Positions 1 to 10,404 are shown, counted from the stretch's first letter. The stretch: DNA of 64,000 bases from Candidatus Methanimicrococcus odontotermitis (GCA_031286065.1 JAITUZ010000059.1:54837-118836), one strand, 5' to 3'. Notes: a model not told the origin generated them from the sequence alone. A program made the numbers and translations.

Positions 1-1245
1 AGCGAAGGGAAAAACCGGAACGAATATTATACGGCTTCTATGACGCTTCGTACGGTTTATCTGATTTCGTGCGTCGCAGGACTTCTCCTTTCCGCCGTGA
101 TTTTTCCGACCTCGACTGTCATGGAAACCGGAATCTTTTGGTGGATCATCGCGGCGTTATTTATCGATTATTTTTACAACAGCCGGATTTATGCCGCTTA
201 CGCTGACGGGAAAATTAATGTTTTTCAAGTCTCGCTGTTCTTAAACACCGCTGTTCGGTCGCTCTTTCAAATCGGCGTCGTTTATCTCGGTTATCATTCA
301 TTCGGCTTGGAAGGCGGTTTTTTTGCCGGCATGATTTTTGCCGCTGTGTTCGCTCACCGTTACAATCAGCTGAAATTAGCAGCGTTTTCAAAGGAAAATT
401 TTAAGCGCGTTTTGATGTATGCCGTTCTGATATTTTTGGTGATGAGCTGCTATCTGATTTATCAAAACATCGATGTTGTTTTCATCGGCAGATATATGAC
501 GGAAGCTGACGCCGGAATCTATCGGATCGTTTATCAGTTTTCAATGTTGGGCGGGCTTGCCGCGACATCCGTCAAAGCCGTGTTATATCCGAAATTCAGC
601 GCCTGGAATGAAACGAAACAATTTAAAAACATCACGGAAGGGCTGCGCGGCGGAACATCGATTTCGCTGATGCTGGCGATTCCGATTTTTTTTAGTTTTC
701 TGATTTTAGGATATGATTTCATTTCTCTTTTTTACGGCGAAGCTTACATTTCGGGCGTTCCCGCGTTATTTATACTTTCATTTATCCAAATCGTCACTGT
801 TTTTCTGTATCTGCAAAGCATTTGCTTAAACGCGGTCAGCCATCCGAAATACGCTTTTCTTTCAATCGCCGCCGGTATTGCCGCCAACATTCTTTTGAAT
901 ACGCTCCTGATTCCGGTTTACGGCATGGAAGGCGCAGCCTTAGCAACGGTGATTGCGATGCTTTTAAACTCGGGCTTGGCCTATCTGCTGCTTAAAAAAG
1001 TGATTCCTGTCCGCTACAATTGGAAATCGATTTTAAAAATGGTCATCGCGTCGCTTTTGATGTGCGCTTTTCTCCTGGGATTCAAATACGTTCTGCCGAT
1101 TACGAATGTCATTTATCTTCTAGCCGCCTTCGTCGCCGGCGGTTTGTTTTACGGTTTGATTATGTTCGGAGCCGACAAAACGATCCGCGATGAAATTGCG
1201 GAAACGGCGGCGATGTTCGGCGTGAAGTGGCCGAAGCGGCTTTAA
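1..1245 (+). CDS. Polysaccharide/oligosaccharide flippase, 5' end outside window
   Basis: Multi-spanning membrane protein of the MATE/Wzx-like flippase superfamily, likely to move lipid-linked sugars across the membrane for surface glycan or S-layer glycosylation. The frame is open from base 1 and the first ATG is at 40, but the family is usually around 450-500 residues. The true start therefore probably lies upstream, and about 414 codons are visible. Successive hydrophobic helices run the whole length, with a typical C-terminal polysaccharide-synthesis half (the PxYGMEGAALATV region near the last third is characteristic). It ends in TAA and is followed after 74 bases by an exonuclease gene in the same direction. 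The exact substrate cannot be inferred. Confidence 0.82.
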   Translation, partial: SEGKNRNEYYTASMTLRTVYLISCVAGLLLSAVIFPTSTVMETGIFWWIIAALFIDYFYNSRIYAAYADGKINVFQVSLFLNTAVRSLFQIGVVYLGYHSFGLEGGFFAGMIFAAVFAHRYNQLKLAAFSKENFKRVLMYAVLIFLVMSCYLIYQNIDVVFIGRYMTEADAGIYRIVYQFSMLGGLAATSVKAVLYPKFSAWNETKQFKNITEGLRGGTSISLMLAIPIFFSFLILGYDFISLFYGEAYISGVPALFILSFIQIVTVFLYLQSICLNAVSHPKYAFLSIAAGIAANILLNTLLIPVYGMEGAALATVIAMLLNSGLAYLLLKKVIPVRYNWKSILKMVIASLLMCAFLLGFKYVLPITNVIYLLAAFVAGGLFYGLIMFGADKTIRDEIAETAAMFGVKWPKRL

Positions 1246-1319
1246 ATCCGTTGACACGGCGAAACGGTTTAATTTCAAAAAAGCGATTTAAGATTAAGTC
1301 AAATGAACGGAAATCTCCC

Positions 1320-2099
1320 ATGACCGTCTTCAATCCCTCTCTCCGAGTTTCGGACATCTTTCCGAAGTATGAACAAATTGTGTTTATCGATGTTGAAACG
1401 ACCGGCTTGTCGGTTGAAAAGAATCAAATCATTGAACTCGCCGCCGCGCGCATTTATGAATACGGCGCGGATTTTGCCGATGAGAAAGAAATCAATTTTT
1501 TAATCAAATTACCTGCCGGTGAAAAAGTTCCCGATGAAATCGTTGAGCTGACGCGCATTACCGATGAGATGCTGGCGTCAGAAGGCATTGAGAAAAAAGA
1601 AGCGGCGGAGAAATTTTCAGATCTGTTTTATCCGGCGGAGAAAACATTGATCATCGCCCACAACGCCCAGTTTGATCTGTCTTTTGTTTTGGATTTGATG
1701 AAAAAACAAGGTAAAACCATTCCCGTATCCTTTGATATTCTGGATACGTTTACGGTTTTAAAAGACCGGAAAGCTTATCCGCATTCGCTGAAGGACGCGA
1801 TTGACTATTACAAAATCGAAGGTGCTGAAAATACGCACCGCGCCGCTGACGATGTCAAAGCGCTGTGCGAAGTTGTCAAGTGCATGAAAGCCGAACAAGA
1901 CAATTTAGAGGATTATATTAATTTAATCGGTGTTCACCGCGTTCACGGGTTGTGGGGTGAAAGAATCGAAGGCGTGATGTACTGCATTCAGCTCCTCGGG
2001 TCAAAAAACAAGCGGCTGCCTGACTTTTTAAAAGAGGGAAAGCGGATTTACGAACCTGAAAAAGTAAAAGAAACACGGCCGCTTATTTTTAAAGAGTAA
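1320..2099 (+). CDS. DEDDh 3'-5' exonuclease (DnaQ/PolC-epsilon-like)
   Basis: About 259 residues. An Exo I motif DVETTG (Asp24, Glu26), an Exo II motif HNAQFD (Asp119) and an Exo III motif HRAADD (His173, Asp178) give all the acidic metal ligands and the histidine of a DEDDh exonuclease. Such stand-alone domains trim 3' ends of DNA or RNA; whether this one proofreads or processes RNA cannot be decided. The frame is open further upstream to 1227, overlapping the flippase end, but homology to the fold begins just after the ATG at 1320, so I take that start. The C-terminal 70 residues after Exo III are not recognised. It ends in TAA and is followed by a dyad at 2147-2193. Confidence 0.85.
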   Translation: MTVFNPSLRVSDIFPKYEQIVFIDVETTGLSVEKNQIIELAAARIYEYGADFADEKEINFLIKLPAGEKVPDEIVELTRITDEMLASEGIEKKEAAEKFSDLFYPAEKTLIIAHNAQFDLSFVLDLMKKQGKTIPVSFDILDTFTVLKDRKAYPHSLKDAIDYYKIEGAENTHRAADDVKALCEVVKCMKAEQDNLEDYINLIGVHRVHGLWGERIEGVMYCIQLLGSKNKRLPDFLKEGKRIYEPEKVKETRPLIFKE

Positions 2100-2146
2100 G
2101 TGAATAAAAAACAGTTTTATATAAAAATAAAACCTGAATTAACCGC

Positions 2147-2193
2147 CCGCTTATTTTCGATTCCGAATGAAATGAGGAATCGGGAATAAGCGG
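2147..2193 (+). terminator. Hairpin downstream of the exonuclease gene
   Basis: CCGCTTATT pairs perfectly with AATAAGCGG, and an inner GATTCC pairs with GGAATC, around a short loop. It lies 48 bases after the exonuclease stop. No long T run follows, so termination is inferred from position and symmetry. Confidence 0.5.
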
Positions 2194-2628
2194 ATTCGTA
2201 CTCAGCCGATACAGCAAAAACGAATCAGCCTTTTAAGTTCATTTTGTTGCGTGCGTCTCTTTAATTGCATCTGCCCCAATACGCATTTTCCTCCCAAAAT
2301 GTATCTGCTCATTTTCATGGCAGCCGGGGCGCAGCTGCCTTTCCATTTTTCTGTTTCTGCCGCCGGCTCACCGTCTTTTGACCGCCGCTGTGCACAAGCT
2401 GCGAACACGCCGTTGCGCGTGCCGCTGCTGTGCGCGAGCCGCCGCAATTCAAAAAAGAATAAAATCGCCCCGTATTTTACAGAAATTGAAAAAAAGCAAT
2501 GAAATAGAAAAAAACTTACTTTCAATTCAAAATGAATCAAAAATGATTCGTTGAATTATTTGAAATTTGAAAAACGAACCGGAAAATAAAGATTTCCGGC
2601 TCGTATTTTTTTGGAATTATTATTTATT
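2194..2628. other. Non-coding stretch between two convergent genes
   Basis: Short frames exist on both strands, but none has a recognisable product or good initiation signals. The middle (about 2330-2450) is richer in TGCCGC/GCCGCC-type words than the flanks. A similar composition recurs near 23940 and 62440-62580. I see no RNA gene or mobile element. Confidence 0.5.
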
Positions 2629-3990
<1,362 letters not shown>

Positions 3991-4173
3991 TCATTAAATT
4001 TAGTTATTGGTAAATAAAGGTAATCGTTTACAATGCGCCGAAGATATGACTCCTGTCTTTTAATTGATTCCCGATAATAAAATTATAATTATTGAAGAAA
4101 AGGAAGCCATTGCTAAGACGCCGTAAAACAATTTTCTTTTTGAGTCTTGCGAAAAGAGTGCAAGACATGCAAA

Positions 4174-4383
4174 AATCAAAAGAAGAAAAAAACAGAAAAG
4201 TCAAAAGACTTTTCTGCCAAAATCAAGCTTTTTCACTTTTTAGCTTCCAAATCATTATTCAAAGAGGAATTACTCTCTTCTATGAATTTGATTTGGCAAC
4301 TCGAATCGTCAAAGTAAACAGTAAAGTTTTCAGGCTTTTGGTGATACTTTGATTCATTGTTTTGAAACATCGTAAATCGAAAC
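4174..4383. repeat. Direct repeat, copy 1 (3' end of partner gene plus its trailer)
   Basis: About 190-200 bases, nearly identical to 5865-6068. It covers the last codons of the partner gene (the SIYDVSKQ end), the trailer and the terminator hairpin. The only clear internal difference is one base in the AGAGGAATTAC segment. Such identity in a non-coding trailer points to recent duplication or gene conversion. Confidence 0.85.
4183..4215 (-). terminator. Intrinsic-type terminator of the first protease/partner cassette
   Basis: Read on the minus strand, AGAAAAGTC pairs with GACTTTTCT around a TTTT loop and is followed by a T-rich run. It lies about 140 bases after the partner-gene stop. An identical hairpin is at 5880-5901. 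Confidence 0.65.
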
Positions 4384-5040
4384 AGAATGTTCACGATCTC
4401 TTAAAATTTGATTTTCATAAGCTTTTTGAAAAGTCAAAATTTGAGAATCACTGCGGAGCCGGTCGTAATTCTTTTGAATCATTTCAGAATCGGTGTCTTT
4501 GTCCAATTCAATGACGGAATTGCGCCCGGAAACCACAAGGGAGCCGTCGTCCTGAGCGTAAGCGAGGAATATGTAAACGGTTCCTTCTTTCGGTAAAAAA
4601 TCACCGGCAGGGATAGTATACGTTTTATTATCTTTGCTGATGCCGCCTTTCTTTTGAAGAGGAATGGTCTGATTTAAAACAAGGTCGCCTTTTATATTCT
4701 GAATGACTGAAACCTGATACTCCGTAAATGGCGTTGTTGCTTCAATCTCTTTTCCGTCTTCGTCCAGAATCATCACAGGGAAGCGGTAGGCTGTTCCTGT
4801 TAACTTCTCAATTTCGGCGACAAAAACATAATCCGCGTCACCGACCAATTCGGCGGGGTTTTCAACATCAATCACGTATGAATTTTGGAGATAATTGACC
4901 CGTATGCCGTCAATCATTGCACTTTGCGTCTCGCCGGATGAAGCGTTTTCAGGATTTACTATGCCGGGAAAAGCAATAACTGCCGCCGCGAATAAGCCGA
5001 TTAATAAAATGGAGCCGAGAATATATTTGTTAAATTTCAT
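4354..5040 (-). CDS. Secreted partner protein, family A copy 1
   Basis: 228 residues with an N-terminal hydrophobic export segment (about residues 6-24). The mature part has a pattern shared with the copies at 6040 and 11464: an opening SYVIDVENPAELVGDADYVF, then a V-NIKG turn, an IPL-K-GG-S segment, LPKEGTVYIFLAY and DGSLVVSG. The family is not enzymatically recognisable. From memory, similar proteins sit in Bacillus-type genomes, where they are hypothetical. The gene starts 12 bases after the M10 metalloprotease at 5053-5553, with a GGTGAAAAT ribosome-binding site, so the two are almost certainly cotranscribed. A role as chaperone, inhibitor or surface anchor of the protease is speculation. 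It ends in TGA. Confidence 0.75.
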   Translation of the reverse strand: MKFNKYILGSILLIGLFAAAVIAFPGIVNPENASSGETQSAMIDGIRVNYLQNSYVIDVENPAELVGDADYVFVAEIEKLTGTAYRFPVMILDEDGKEIEATTPFTEYQVSVIQNIKGDLVLNQTIPLQKKGGISKDNKTYTIPAGDFLPKEGTVYIFLAYAQDDGSLVVSGRNSVIELDKDTDSEMIQKNYDRLRSDSQILTFQKAYENQILRDREHSVSIYDVSKQ

Positions 5041-5052
5041 ATTTTCACCTCA

Positions 5053-5553
5053 TTACCAATTCAAGACGGCCGCATTGTAAGAATCCTTATCATCCCGAGA
5101 CAACGTGTATGTATCAGAGGATTTATAGTACATCGTGTTGCCTGTATTTGGATTTTCATTCAAACCAAGAGCATGTCCAAGTTCATGTGCACACACATTT
5201 CTTCTTCTTGTCGTGTTCATGGGATCTATGTTGAAAGTATTGAATTTGATCGTTTTATTATCTCCATCTGTTTCACCGGCGTCATTATTTTTGAGGGTGA
5301 TGTCTGAAATTGTGACATCTTTAAGATAGATGATGCTGTCTTTTCGAATGACACCTGATTTATAATTATTCCAGGTGTTTACAGAATAATTAAAATCATT
5401 TTGGTATTTTGTACTGCCGCCCCAATCCAAATGCTTTCCCGAATCAACCAAGTCCCACCCCAAAGTATAGGCTGTTCCCAAGGCGGGGTTTATCATGGAA
5501 AACAATAAAGACAGCATAAAAAGAATTGCTATCGGCTTTATTAAATGTTTCAT
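5053..5553 (-). CDS. Secreted M10-type metalloprotease, copy 1 (Glu as third zinc ligand)
   Basis: 166 residues. A signal peptide covers about residues 1-27, then comes a matrixin-like domain with a WGGSTKYQNDFNYSVNTW helix region. The zinc motif HELGHALGLNE (His123, Glu124, His127) follows, with a Met-turn methionine at 141. Metzincins normally have His, or Asp in snapalysins, as third ligand; here that position is Glu133. The frame is open upstream to 5706, but that stretch is a conserved non-coding repeat, so I take the ATG at 5553, which has GAGGTAAT upstream. The family resembles small Bacillus M10 proteases. It is first in a two-gene unit with the partner at 4354. Targets are unknown. 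Confidence 0.85.
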   Translation of the reverse strand: MKHLIKPIAILFMLSLLFSMINPALGTAYTLGWDLVDSGKHLDWGGSTKYQNDFNYSVNTWNNYKSGVIRKDSIIYLKDVTISDITLKNNDAGETDGDNKTIKFNTFNIDPMNTTRRRNVCAHELGHALGLNENPNTGNTMYYKSSDTYTLSRDDKDSYNAAVLNW

Positions 5554-5585
5554 TTTATTACCTCTAATTTTTAATTTGAATGCTT

Positions 5586-5720
5586 TTAAATACTTAAAAA
5601 TCAAAGATAGAATTAAATTCAATAAGCAACTGCTGAGTTTATTCATATCTAAGTATTTGATTCGGCAGCTGTAAATTGTCAAATCAAATGGTGAGGCTTT
5701 TTTCAAAAGATTTCACATCG
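5586..5720. repeat. Cassette upstream element, copy 1
   Basis: About 130-base element immediately upstream of the metalloprotease gene, repeated at 7270-7405, 9115-9250 and 11009-11150. It holds two dyads. The clearest is ATTTGATTTGgCAA paired with TTGTCAAATCAAAT, slightly degenerate in this copy. Beyond it, 5751-5850 is also shared with 7437-7530. It is probably the promoter/leader or an operator region of the cassettes. Confidence 0.8.
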
Positions 5721-5864
5721 TCAGTTATAGTCGGTTATTATCTGTACATTTTTAAATATTTTGAAAAATAAAATTGTAAAAATAATTACGGCATAAGATG
5801 GGAATTAAAGATCTGATAAATTAAATTGAATAAATACAGATAAATCTGCCAAGAATTTAATCAA

Positions 5865-6068
5865 AAAAGAAGAAAAAACAGAAAAGTCAAAAGACTTTTC
5901 TGCCAAAATCAAGCTTTTTCACTTTTTAGCTTCCAAATCATTATTCAAAGAGGGATTACTCTCTTCTATGAATTTGATTTGGCAACTCGAATCGTCAAAG
6001 TAAACAGTAAAGTTTTCAGGCTTTTGGTGATACTTTGATTCATTGTTTTGAAACATCGTAAATCGAAA
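5865..6068. repeat. Direct repeat, copy 2, with terminator hairpin at 5880-5901
   Basis: Near-identical to 4174-4383. It includes the final codons and trailer of the second partner gene and the AGAAAAGTC/GACTTTTCT minus-strand terminator hairpin. Confidence 0.85.
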
Positions 6069-6708
6069 CAAAACGTTCGCGATCACTGACTTTTTGAGTT
6101 TCAAAAACTTTAACCGCTTCAGAGTATTCAAACGAATCTTTCACTGAGCCTGTTGAATTTTTCTTCAAGAGATCAATGGATGTTATCTCAATGTTTGAAT
6201 TCGGTCCTGAGATTTGAAGTGTTCCGTCGGGCTGCGCGTAAGCAAGGAAAATATAAACTTTTCCGACTTCCGGCAGTGAATCGTTTTCATGCAATACCAA
6301 CTTTCCGTTGTACTGGCTGATGCCGCCTGCTTTTTCAATCGGTATGGATTCCCCCGTTATGAGTTTTCCCTTAATATTTTCGAGAACGGTTACATAATAA
6401 TTTGTGTGAGGACTTCCAACTTCAACTTCATTTCCTTTTTCATCTTCAATTAAGACCGGAAATTTGTATGTATTCCCTGCAAATTTATCAACTTTTGCAG
6501 CAAAAACGTAATCAACATCGCCGACAAGTTCAGACGGATCGTATACATCGATAATATAAGATGCCCGGATTCGTGAAATATTTCCATCTCCGCTGAATGA
6601 GGGTGATTCATTGCTGTAAAACACTGAAGTTGCGGCTACCCCTGCAATAAGGGCAACTAAAACAGCAGAAAACAAAGCAAAATGTTTTCTTGTAAATTGA
6701 TTCTTCAT
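6040..6708 (-). CDS. Secreted partner protein, family A copy 2
   Basis: 222 residues from the ATG at 6708; an upstream open extension to 6828 overlaps the protease gene and is rejected. An N-terminal hydrophobic segment (about residues 9-30) is followed by the family pattern: SYIIDVYDPSELVGDVDYVF, VLENIKGKL, IPIEKAGGIS, LPEVGKVYIFLAYAQPDGTLQISGPNSNIEI, and the SIYDVSKQ end shared with copy 1. It lies 13 bases after the metalloprotease at 6722-7234. Copies 1, 2 and 3 diverge in the mature domain, while the 3' ends of copies 1 and 2 are almost identical. Function is not recognised. It ends in TGA. Confidence 0.75.
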   Translation of the reverse strand: MKNQFTRKHFALFSAVLVALIAGVAATSVFYSNESPSFSGDGNISRIRASYIIDVYDPSELVGDVDYVFAAKVDKFAGNTYKFPVLIEDEKGNEVEVGSPHTNYYVTVLENIKGKLITGESIPIEKAGGISQYNGKLVLHENDSLPEVGKVYIFLAYAQPDGTLQISGPNSNIEITSIDLLKKNSTGSVKDSFEYSEAVKVFETQKVSDRERFVSIYDVSKQ

Positions 6709-6721
6709 ATTATTTGCCCCC

Positions 6722-7234
6722 TTAATATCTATTGTAAGATGTGTCGTATGAAGCTTTATCATTTGCTGATAATGAATAAACACTTGAAGATATGTAATAC
6801 ATAACATCGCCCACTTGATTGTGGTCAAGTCCTAATGCATGCCCCAGTTCATGTGTGTAAAGATTACGGCGTTGATTTTGGTTCATTGTATCCATTTTAT
6901 TCAAATTGAACTTGATTGTTTTATCATTTCCATTTGTTTCGCCAGCTGTTCCATTTATCCATCTTTCATCTGAAATTGTAGCATCTTTAACATATAAGAT
7001 GCTGTCTTTTCTGATAACGCCGGATTTATAGGCATTCCATGTTGAAACAGAAGAATTGAAATCGCTTTGATACTTTGTGCTGCCGGCCCAATCCAAATGT
7101 TTTCCGGAATCCACCATATGCCACCACTGAACACTGGATATTGCGCCCAGTGCCGGAATTACAAGGGTCATTAATAGCAAACACACCAATAAAACGGCAA
7201 CTATTCGGTTGAAATTTTTAGATTTCTTTTTCAT
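6722..7234 (-). CDS. Secreted M10-type metalloprotease, copy 2 (canonical zinc site)
   Basis: 170 residues with a signal peptide (about residues 9-31). It has the WAGSTKYQSDFNSSVSTW segment, then HELGHALGLDH with all three histidine ligands (His128, His132, His138) and catalytic Glu129, and a Met-turn at Met145 (GDVMYY). This is the only complete copy in the window with the canonical third histidine, so it is the best candidate for an active matrixin-type protease. An AGGAGATAAC ribosome-binding site precedes the ATG. It is cotranscribed with the partner at 6040-6708 and ends in TAA. Confidence 0.88.
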   Translation of the reverse strand: MKKKSKNFNRIVAVLLVCLLLMTLVIPALGAISSVQWWHMVDSGKHLDWAGSTKYQSDFNSSVSTWNAYKSGVIRKDSILYVKDATISDERWINGTAGETNGNDKTIKFNLNKMDTMNQNQRRNLYTHELGHALGLDHNQVGDVMYYISSSVYSLSANDKASYDTSYNRY

Positions 7235-7269
7235 TTTGTTATCTCCTATTCTTGATTTGCATAGTTATA

Positions 7270-7405
7270 AATACTTAAAATCAAAGATAGGAGTGAATTC
7301 AATAAGCAATTGCTGAGTTCACTCACATCTAAGCATTTGATTTGGCAACTGTAAATTGTCAAATCAAATGGTGAGTCCTATTTTCTTCAAATATTTTTCA
7401 CATCG
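7270..7405. repeat. Cassette upstream element, copy 2
   Basis: Clearest copy. GAGTGAA pairs with TTCACTC in the first dyad. ATTTGATTTGgCAA pairs with TTGTCAAATCAAAT across a 7-base loop in the second. The similarity to copy 1 continues through the AT-rich stretch to about 7530. Confidence 0.82.
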
Positions 7406-7530
7406 TCAACTATAGCTGGCGATTATTTATACGTTTTTAAATATTTTGAAAAATAAAATTATAAAAATAATTAAAATATAAGATGGGAATTAAAGGTCTG
7501 ATAAATTAAATTGAATAAATACAGATAGGA

Positions 7531-7821
7531 CCAAGATAAGAACAGATGTTAATAATAAACTTTTAATTCACTGCTTGTATCTGAAATTCATCTTAATATT
7601 TCGTTTAAACATTTTTAAAGTTGAATTTATTAAATATATTGGATCGAATTAAATTCAATATAAATTAGGGGGGATTAAGCTTACTGGGATTGTTGTAACG
7701 GAAGGTGTTAAAACCCCCTCTGTTTTATCTCATCCATTGTATAACTTAGATTGAATGAAAAGACAAAACATAAAAATAAATGAAAACAGAAGAATAATTC
7801 TTCTGTATGCCATCAAATGAC
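7531..7821. other. AT-rich non-coding spacer
   Basis: No convincing ORF. A GGGGGG/CCCCCT pair (around 7669 and 7715) could close a large hairpin just past the end of the minus-strand family B gene. Otherwise I see nothing to annotate. Confidence 0.4.
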
Positions 7822-8601
7822 TTAAATCTCCTCGTTTGCAATGCATCGGATCCGGTCAAAATTTTTAATCTCCGATGTGAGTTTCTTGTAGTATCTGACT
7901 TCATCGAAAGCTTCGATGCCTTTTTCATCAAAATCTTCCAAAAGAATCCGGTCTTCTTGAGTGAAAATTGTACCTCGTCCATCCAATTGGGAAACTGTTA
8001 TGAAAAGATAAACTTCGCCAACTTCAATCAAAGAATCACCGTATTCCATGAATCCGTAGTATCCTTGATCATACTTTTCATAATCTTCCAAACGAGTGTC
8101 GCTTTCGCGAATAAATTCTTTCGTAACATAATCAGCTGTGTAATAGCCGCCGATTTGCTTTAATTCAATTTCCCTTTTCAGAGCCGGTCCTTTTATCAAT
8201 TCAATGATTTCGACATCAAAAAGATTGTACGGATTTCGTAGTTCATTTGGCTGAGCTTGATAGTTCCCTTTGTGTTCGACAACTCTGCCGATGAAAATAT
8301 GGTCGGAATAAGCAACATTGAACTCATCAGAAGTTTTGCTGTATTTTTCCATGTCCAATTCATAGGCATCTAGCATTTTGGATGTTCCTTCTCTTAATCG
8401 GAGATAATCGTCCTTCGTAACATTTTGATGATAGGTCTCAGCCATGCTTTTTTTAAACATTTGGAAATCATATTCAGCCTGCTCTGCTTCAGACATCTCT
8501 GAATATGGGACAAAATCCCCGATTGTTGCAAAAGATAAAGCCAAAAGGGAAAGGATTGCAAGCGAAAAAACTAATATCAGCTTGCCTTTTTTTGAAATCA
8601 T
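7822..8601 (-). CDS. Secreted partner protein, family B copy 1
   Basis: 259 residues with an N-terminal hydrophobic export segment (about residues 7-27). A charged helical region (MSEAEQAEYDFQMFKKSM) is followed by a domain that is a distant relative of family A: DHIFIGRVVEH, FDVEIIELIKGPAL, ELKQIGGYY, IEVGEVYLFI and DGRGTIFTQEDRILLEDFD. The corresponding family A order is DYVFAAKV, NIKG, IP-K-GG, VGKVYIF, DG. It follows the metalloprotease at 8607 by 5 bases, so the two are translationally close. The product is unrecognised; the repeated pairing suggests that it acts with the protease. It ends in TAA. Confidence 0.75.
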   Translation of the reverse strand: MISKKGKLILVFSLAILSLLALSFATIGDFVPYSEMSEAEQAEYDFQMFKKSMAETYHQNVTKDDYLRLREGTSKMLDAYELDMEKYSKTSDEFNVAYSDHIFIGRVVEHKGNYQAQPNELRNPYNLFDVEIIELIKGPALKREIELKQIGGYYTADYVTKEFIRESDTRLEDYEKYDQGYYGFMEYGDSLIEVGEVYLFITVSQLDGRGTIFTQEDRILLEDFDEKGIEAFDEVRYYKKLTSEIKNFDRIRCIANEEI

Positions 8602-8606
8602 TTATT

Positions 8607-9086
8607 TTACCCCCACAAACAATTATACACTTCTTTGTCTTTCGTTCCCAAATAAGTTTGACTGGATTTCCCTTGTTTCATAACGTTTCCTGAAATACCG
8701 ATCTCATTAATCCCTAAAGCATGTCCAAGCTCATGGGTCAATGTTTTTTGTTTTTCAGCGGGAGTGAATGGAGTGTTGTTTCCACTCGTGGTACTATTCA
8801 TGTATCCTGCATGGATATGCTTTGCATTCGGAGAATAAACATCAACGATATAGAGATCTTCAAGGGTAAGAAGTGTATCCTTGCTAATGTTTACTTTTTT
8901 CATAGCGTTCCATGTTGAGATTGAAGCATTCCATTCACTGGAATATTTGGTTGAACCAGTCCATTGGATGCCTTTTCCCCAATCGACAGCATCATCTCCC
9001 GCCGGCAGATGATAACTGCAAGCAGATGCGAGTGGACTAATCAAAAAGATGCATAACACACCTAATATTATTAGTTTAAATTGCAT
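8607..9086 (-). CDS. Secreted M10-type metalloprotease, copy 3 (Glu as third ligand)
   Basis: 159 residues from the ATG at 9086, with AGGAGATAAC upstream. A signal sequence covers about residues 4-23. There is a WTGSTKYSSEWNASISTW segment, then HELGHALGINE (His118, Glu119, His122, with Glu128 where the third histidine is expected), and a Met-turn NVMKQG at Met136. It is more closely related to the copy at 13145 than to the copies at 5053 and 6722. Whether Glu can complete the zinc site is unknown, so it may be an altered or inactive protease. An open extension upstream to 9239 runs through the repeat element and is not taken as coding. It ends in TAA. Confidence 0.83.
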   Translation of the reverse strand: MQFKLIILGVLCIFLISPLASACSYHLPAGDDAVDWGKGIQWTGSTKYSSEWNASISTWNAMKKVNISKDTLLTLEDLYIVDVYSPNAKHIHAGYMNSTTSGNNTPFTPAEKQKTLTHELGHALGINEIGISGNVMKQGKSSQTYLGTKDKEVYNCLWG

Positions 9087-9114
9087 TTTGTTATCTCCTA
9101 TTTTTAATTTGAAT

Positions 9115-9250
9115 ACTTTTAAATACTTAAAAATCAAAGATAGGAGTGAATTCAATAGATAACTGGCGAGTTCACTCACATCTAAGCATTTGATTTGGCA
9201 ACTGAGTTTTGTCAAATCAAATGGTGAGGCTTTTTTCAAAAAGATTTCAC
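9115..9250. repeat. Cassette upstream element, copy 3
   Basis: Upstream of the third metalloprotease. It has the same AAATACTTAAAAATCAAAGATAGG opening region in outline, and the same ATTTGATTTGGCAAC / TTGTCAAATCAAAT dyad. It ends in the shared TTTTTTCAAAAAGATTTCAC segment. Confidence 0.82.
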
Positions 9251-9567
9251 AAAGTACCCACGGTTTAAATCTATATATCTATTTCGGAAAACAAATAAAT
9301 TATATAAATCGTGGTGTATACAATTGTAATGACTGGAATAATTTGGCAACTGAAATTGAATAAGTATATGTATTTCCAATAAACTTCAATCAAAAGAAAA
9401 AGAACAAAAAACCTTCTGCCAAAATCAAATCAAAACAACTTTCCTCTTTTATAATTTTCTTTAAACTTGACATGTTTTCTCGTTTCCATCCGTGTTTCCT
9501 CAAGGGCATGATTGCATCATTTTTTGATAAAATGCAATTTTACCCGATGAACTTGTGGTCATGCAAA

Positions 9568-9577
9568 ACTATATATT
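9568..9577 (+). promoter_or_regulatory. TATA box for the ADH-synthase gene
   Basis: ACTATATATT lies about 40 bases before the ATG at 9613. Transcription about 25 bases downstream would give a very short leader carrying the GGTGAT ribosome-binding site at 9603-9608. Confidence 0.6.
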
Positions 9578-9612
9578 TATGATTCGTGCTAACACATATC
9601 ACGGTGATAAAA

Positions 9613-10404
9613 ATGTTCGGTAAAAATATCAGAATGGAAAGAATAATTGACAGAGAAAGCGGCAATGCCGTCATCGTTCCAATGGACCACGGAATCAGCG
9701 TGGGTCCGATCAGCGGCTTGATAGACATGAAGGAGACCGTCAACAACGTCGCGACGGGAAACGCAACGGCGGTCTTGATGCATAAAGGACTGGCGCCGCA
9801 GGGGCACAGAACGGCGGGTCACGACGTGGGACTTATTCTTCATTTGTCCGCGTCCACCGACATCGGCGTGAATTCGCACAGCAAAGTGCTGGTGGCAACC
9901 GTCGAAGAAGCGCTGAAGATGGGTGCAGACGCCGTGTCGATGCACATTAATGTCGGCGCGGAAACCGAACCGCGTATGCTCTCGGATTTGGGAAAAGTTT
10001 CCCGGAAATGCACGAAATGGGGAATGCCGCTTGTCGTCATGGCCTACCCCCGCGGTCCGACGATCAAAGATTCTTTTGATCCGGACGCGGTCGCGCATGC
10101 CGCAAGAGTCGCAATGGAACTCGGCGCGGACGTGATCAAATGCAGTTATACCGGCGACATTGATTCATTCCGCGACATTGTCAAAGGAACGATGGTTCCC
10201 GTGGTCATCGCAGGCGGACCAAAAATGGATTCCGATATGGACATTCTCAACATGGTCTACGACTCAATCGAGGCGGGCGGGCGCGGCGTTTCAATCGGAA
10301 GGAATGTGTTCCAGCACAAAAACGTTCGCGGCATAACCGCCGCCATTTCCGATATTTGCCTTCACGGCGCGACCGTTGAGGAAGCCGCGAAAAATTTGAA
10401 ATAA
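9613..10404 (+). CDS. 2-amino-3,7-dideoxy-D-threo-hept-6-ulosonate synthase (class I aldolase)
   Basis: 263 residues. This is the archaeal first step of the alternative shikimate route: it condenses a 6-deoxy-5-ketofructose-phosphate precursor with aspartate semialdehyde. Landmarks are [12 protein letters not shown] near the N-terminus, the [15 protein letters not shown] segment, MAYPRGP, the Schiff-base lysine segment DVIKCSYTG, and the phosphate-binding GGPK and GRNVFQ motifs of the DhnA/FbaB aldolase fold. The ATG at 9613 has GGTGAT 4 bases upstream. The usual partner, a 3-dehydroquinate synthase II, is not adjacent. The gene sits alone inside the protease-cassette island. Confidence 0.92.
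   Translation: MFGKNIRMERIIDRESGNAVIVPMDHGISVGPISGLIDMKETVNNVATGNATAVLMHKGLAPQGHRTAGHDVGLILHLSASTDIGVNSHSKVLVATVEEALKMGADAVSMHINVGAETEPRMLSDLGKVSRKCTKWGMPLVVMAYPRGPTIKDSFDPDAVAHAARVAMELGADVIKCSYTGDIDSFRDIVKGTMVPVVIAGGPKMDSDMDILNMVYDSIEAGGRGVSIGRNVFQHKNVRGITAAISDICLHGATVEEAAKNLK

Noticed and set aside
2251..2502. Plus-strand ORF after the exonuclease gene
   Set aside because: Composition similar to other GC-rich intergenic patches, no ribosome-binding site and no domain.
5554..5706. N-terminal extension of metalloprotease copy 1 (and of copy 3 up to 9239)
   Set aside because: The extra codons are the translated upstream repeat element; copy 2 has no such open frame and the signal peptide with ribosome-binding site begins downstream.
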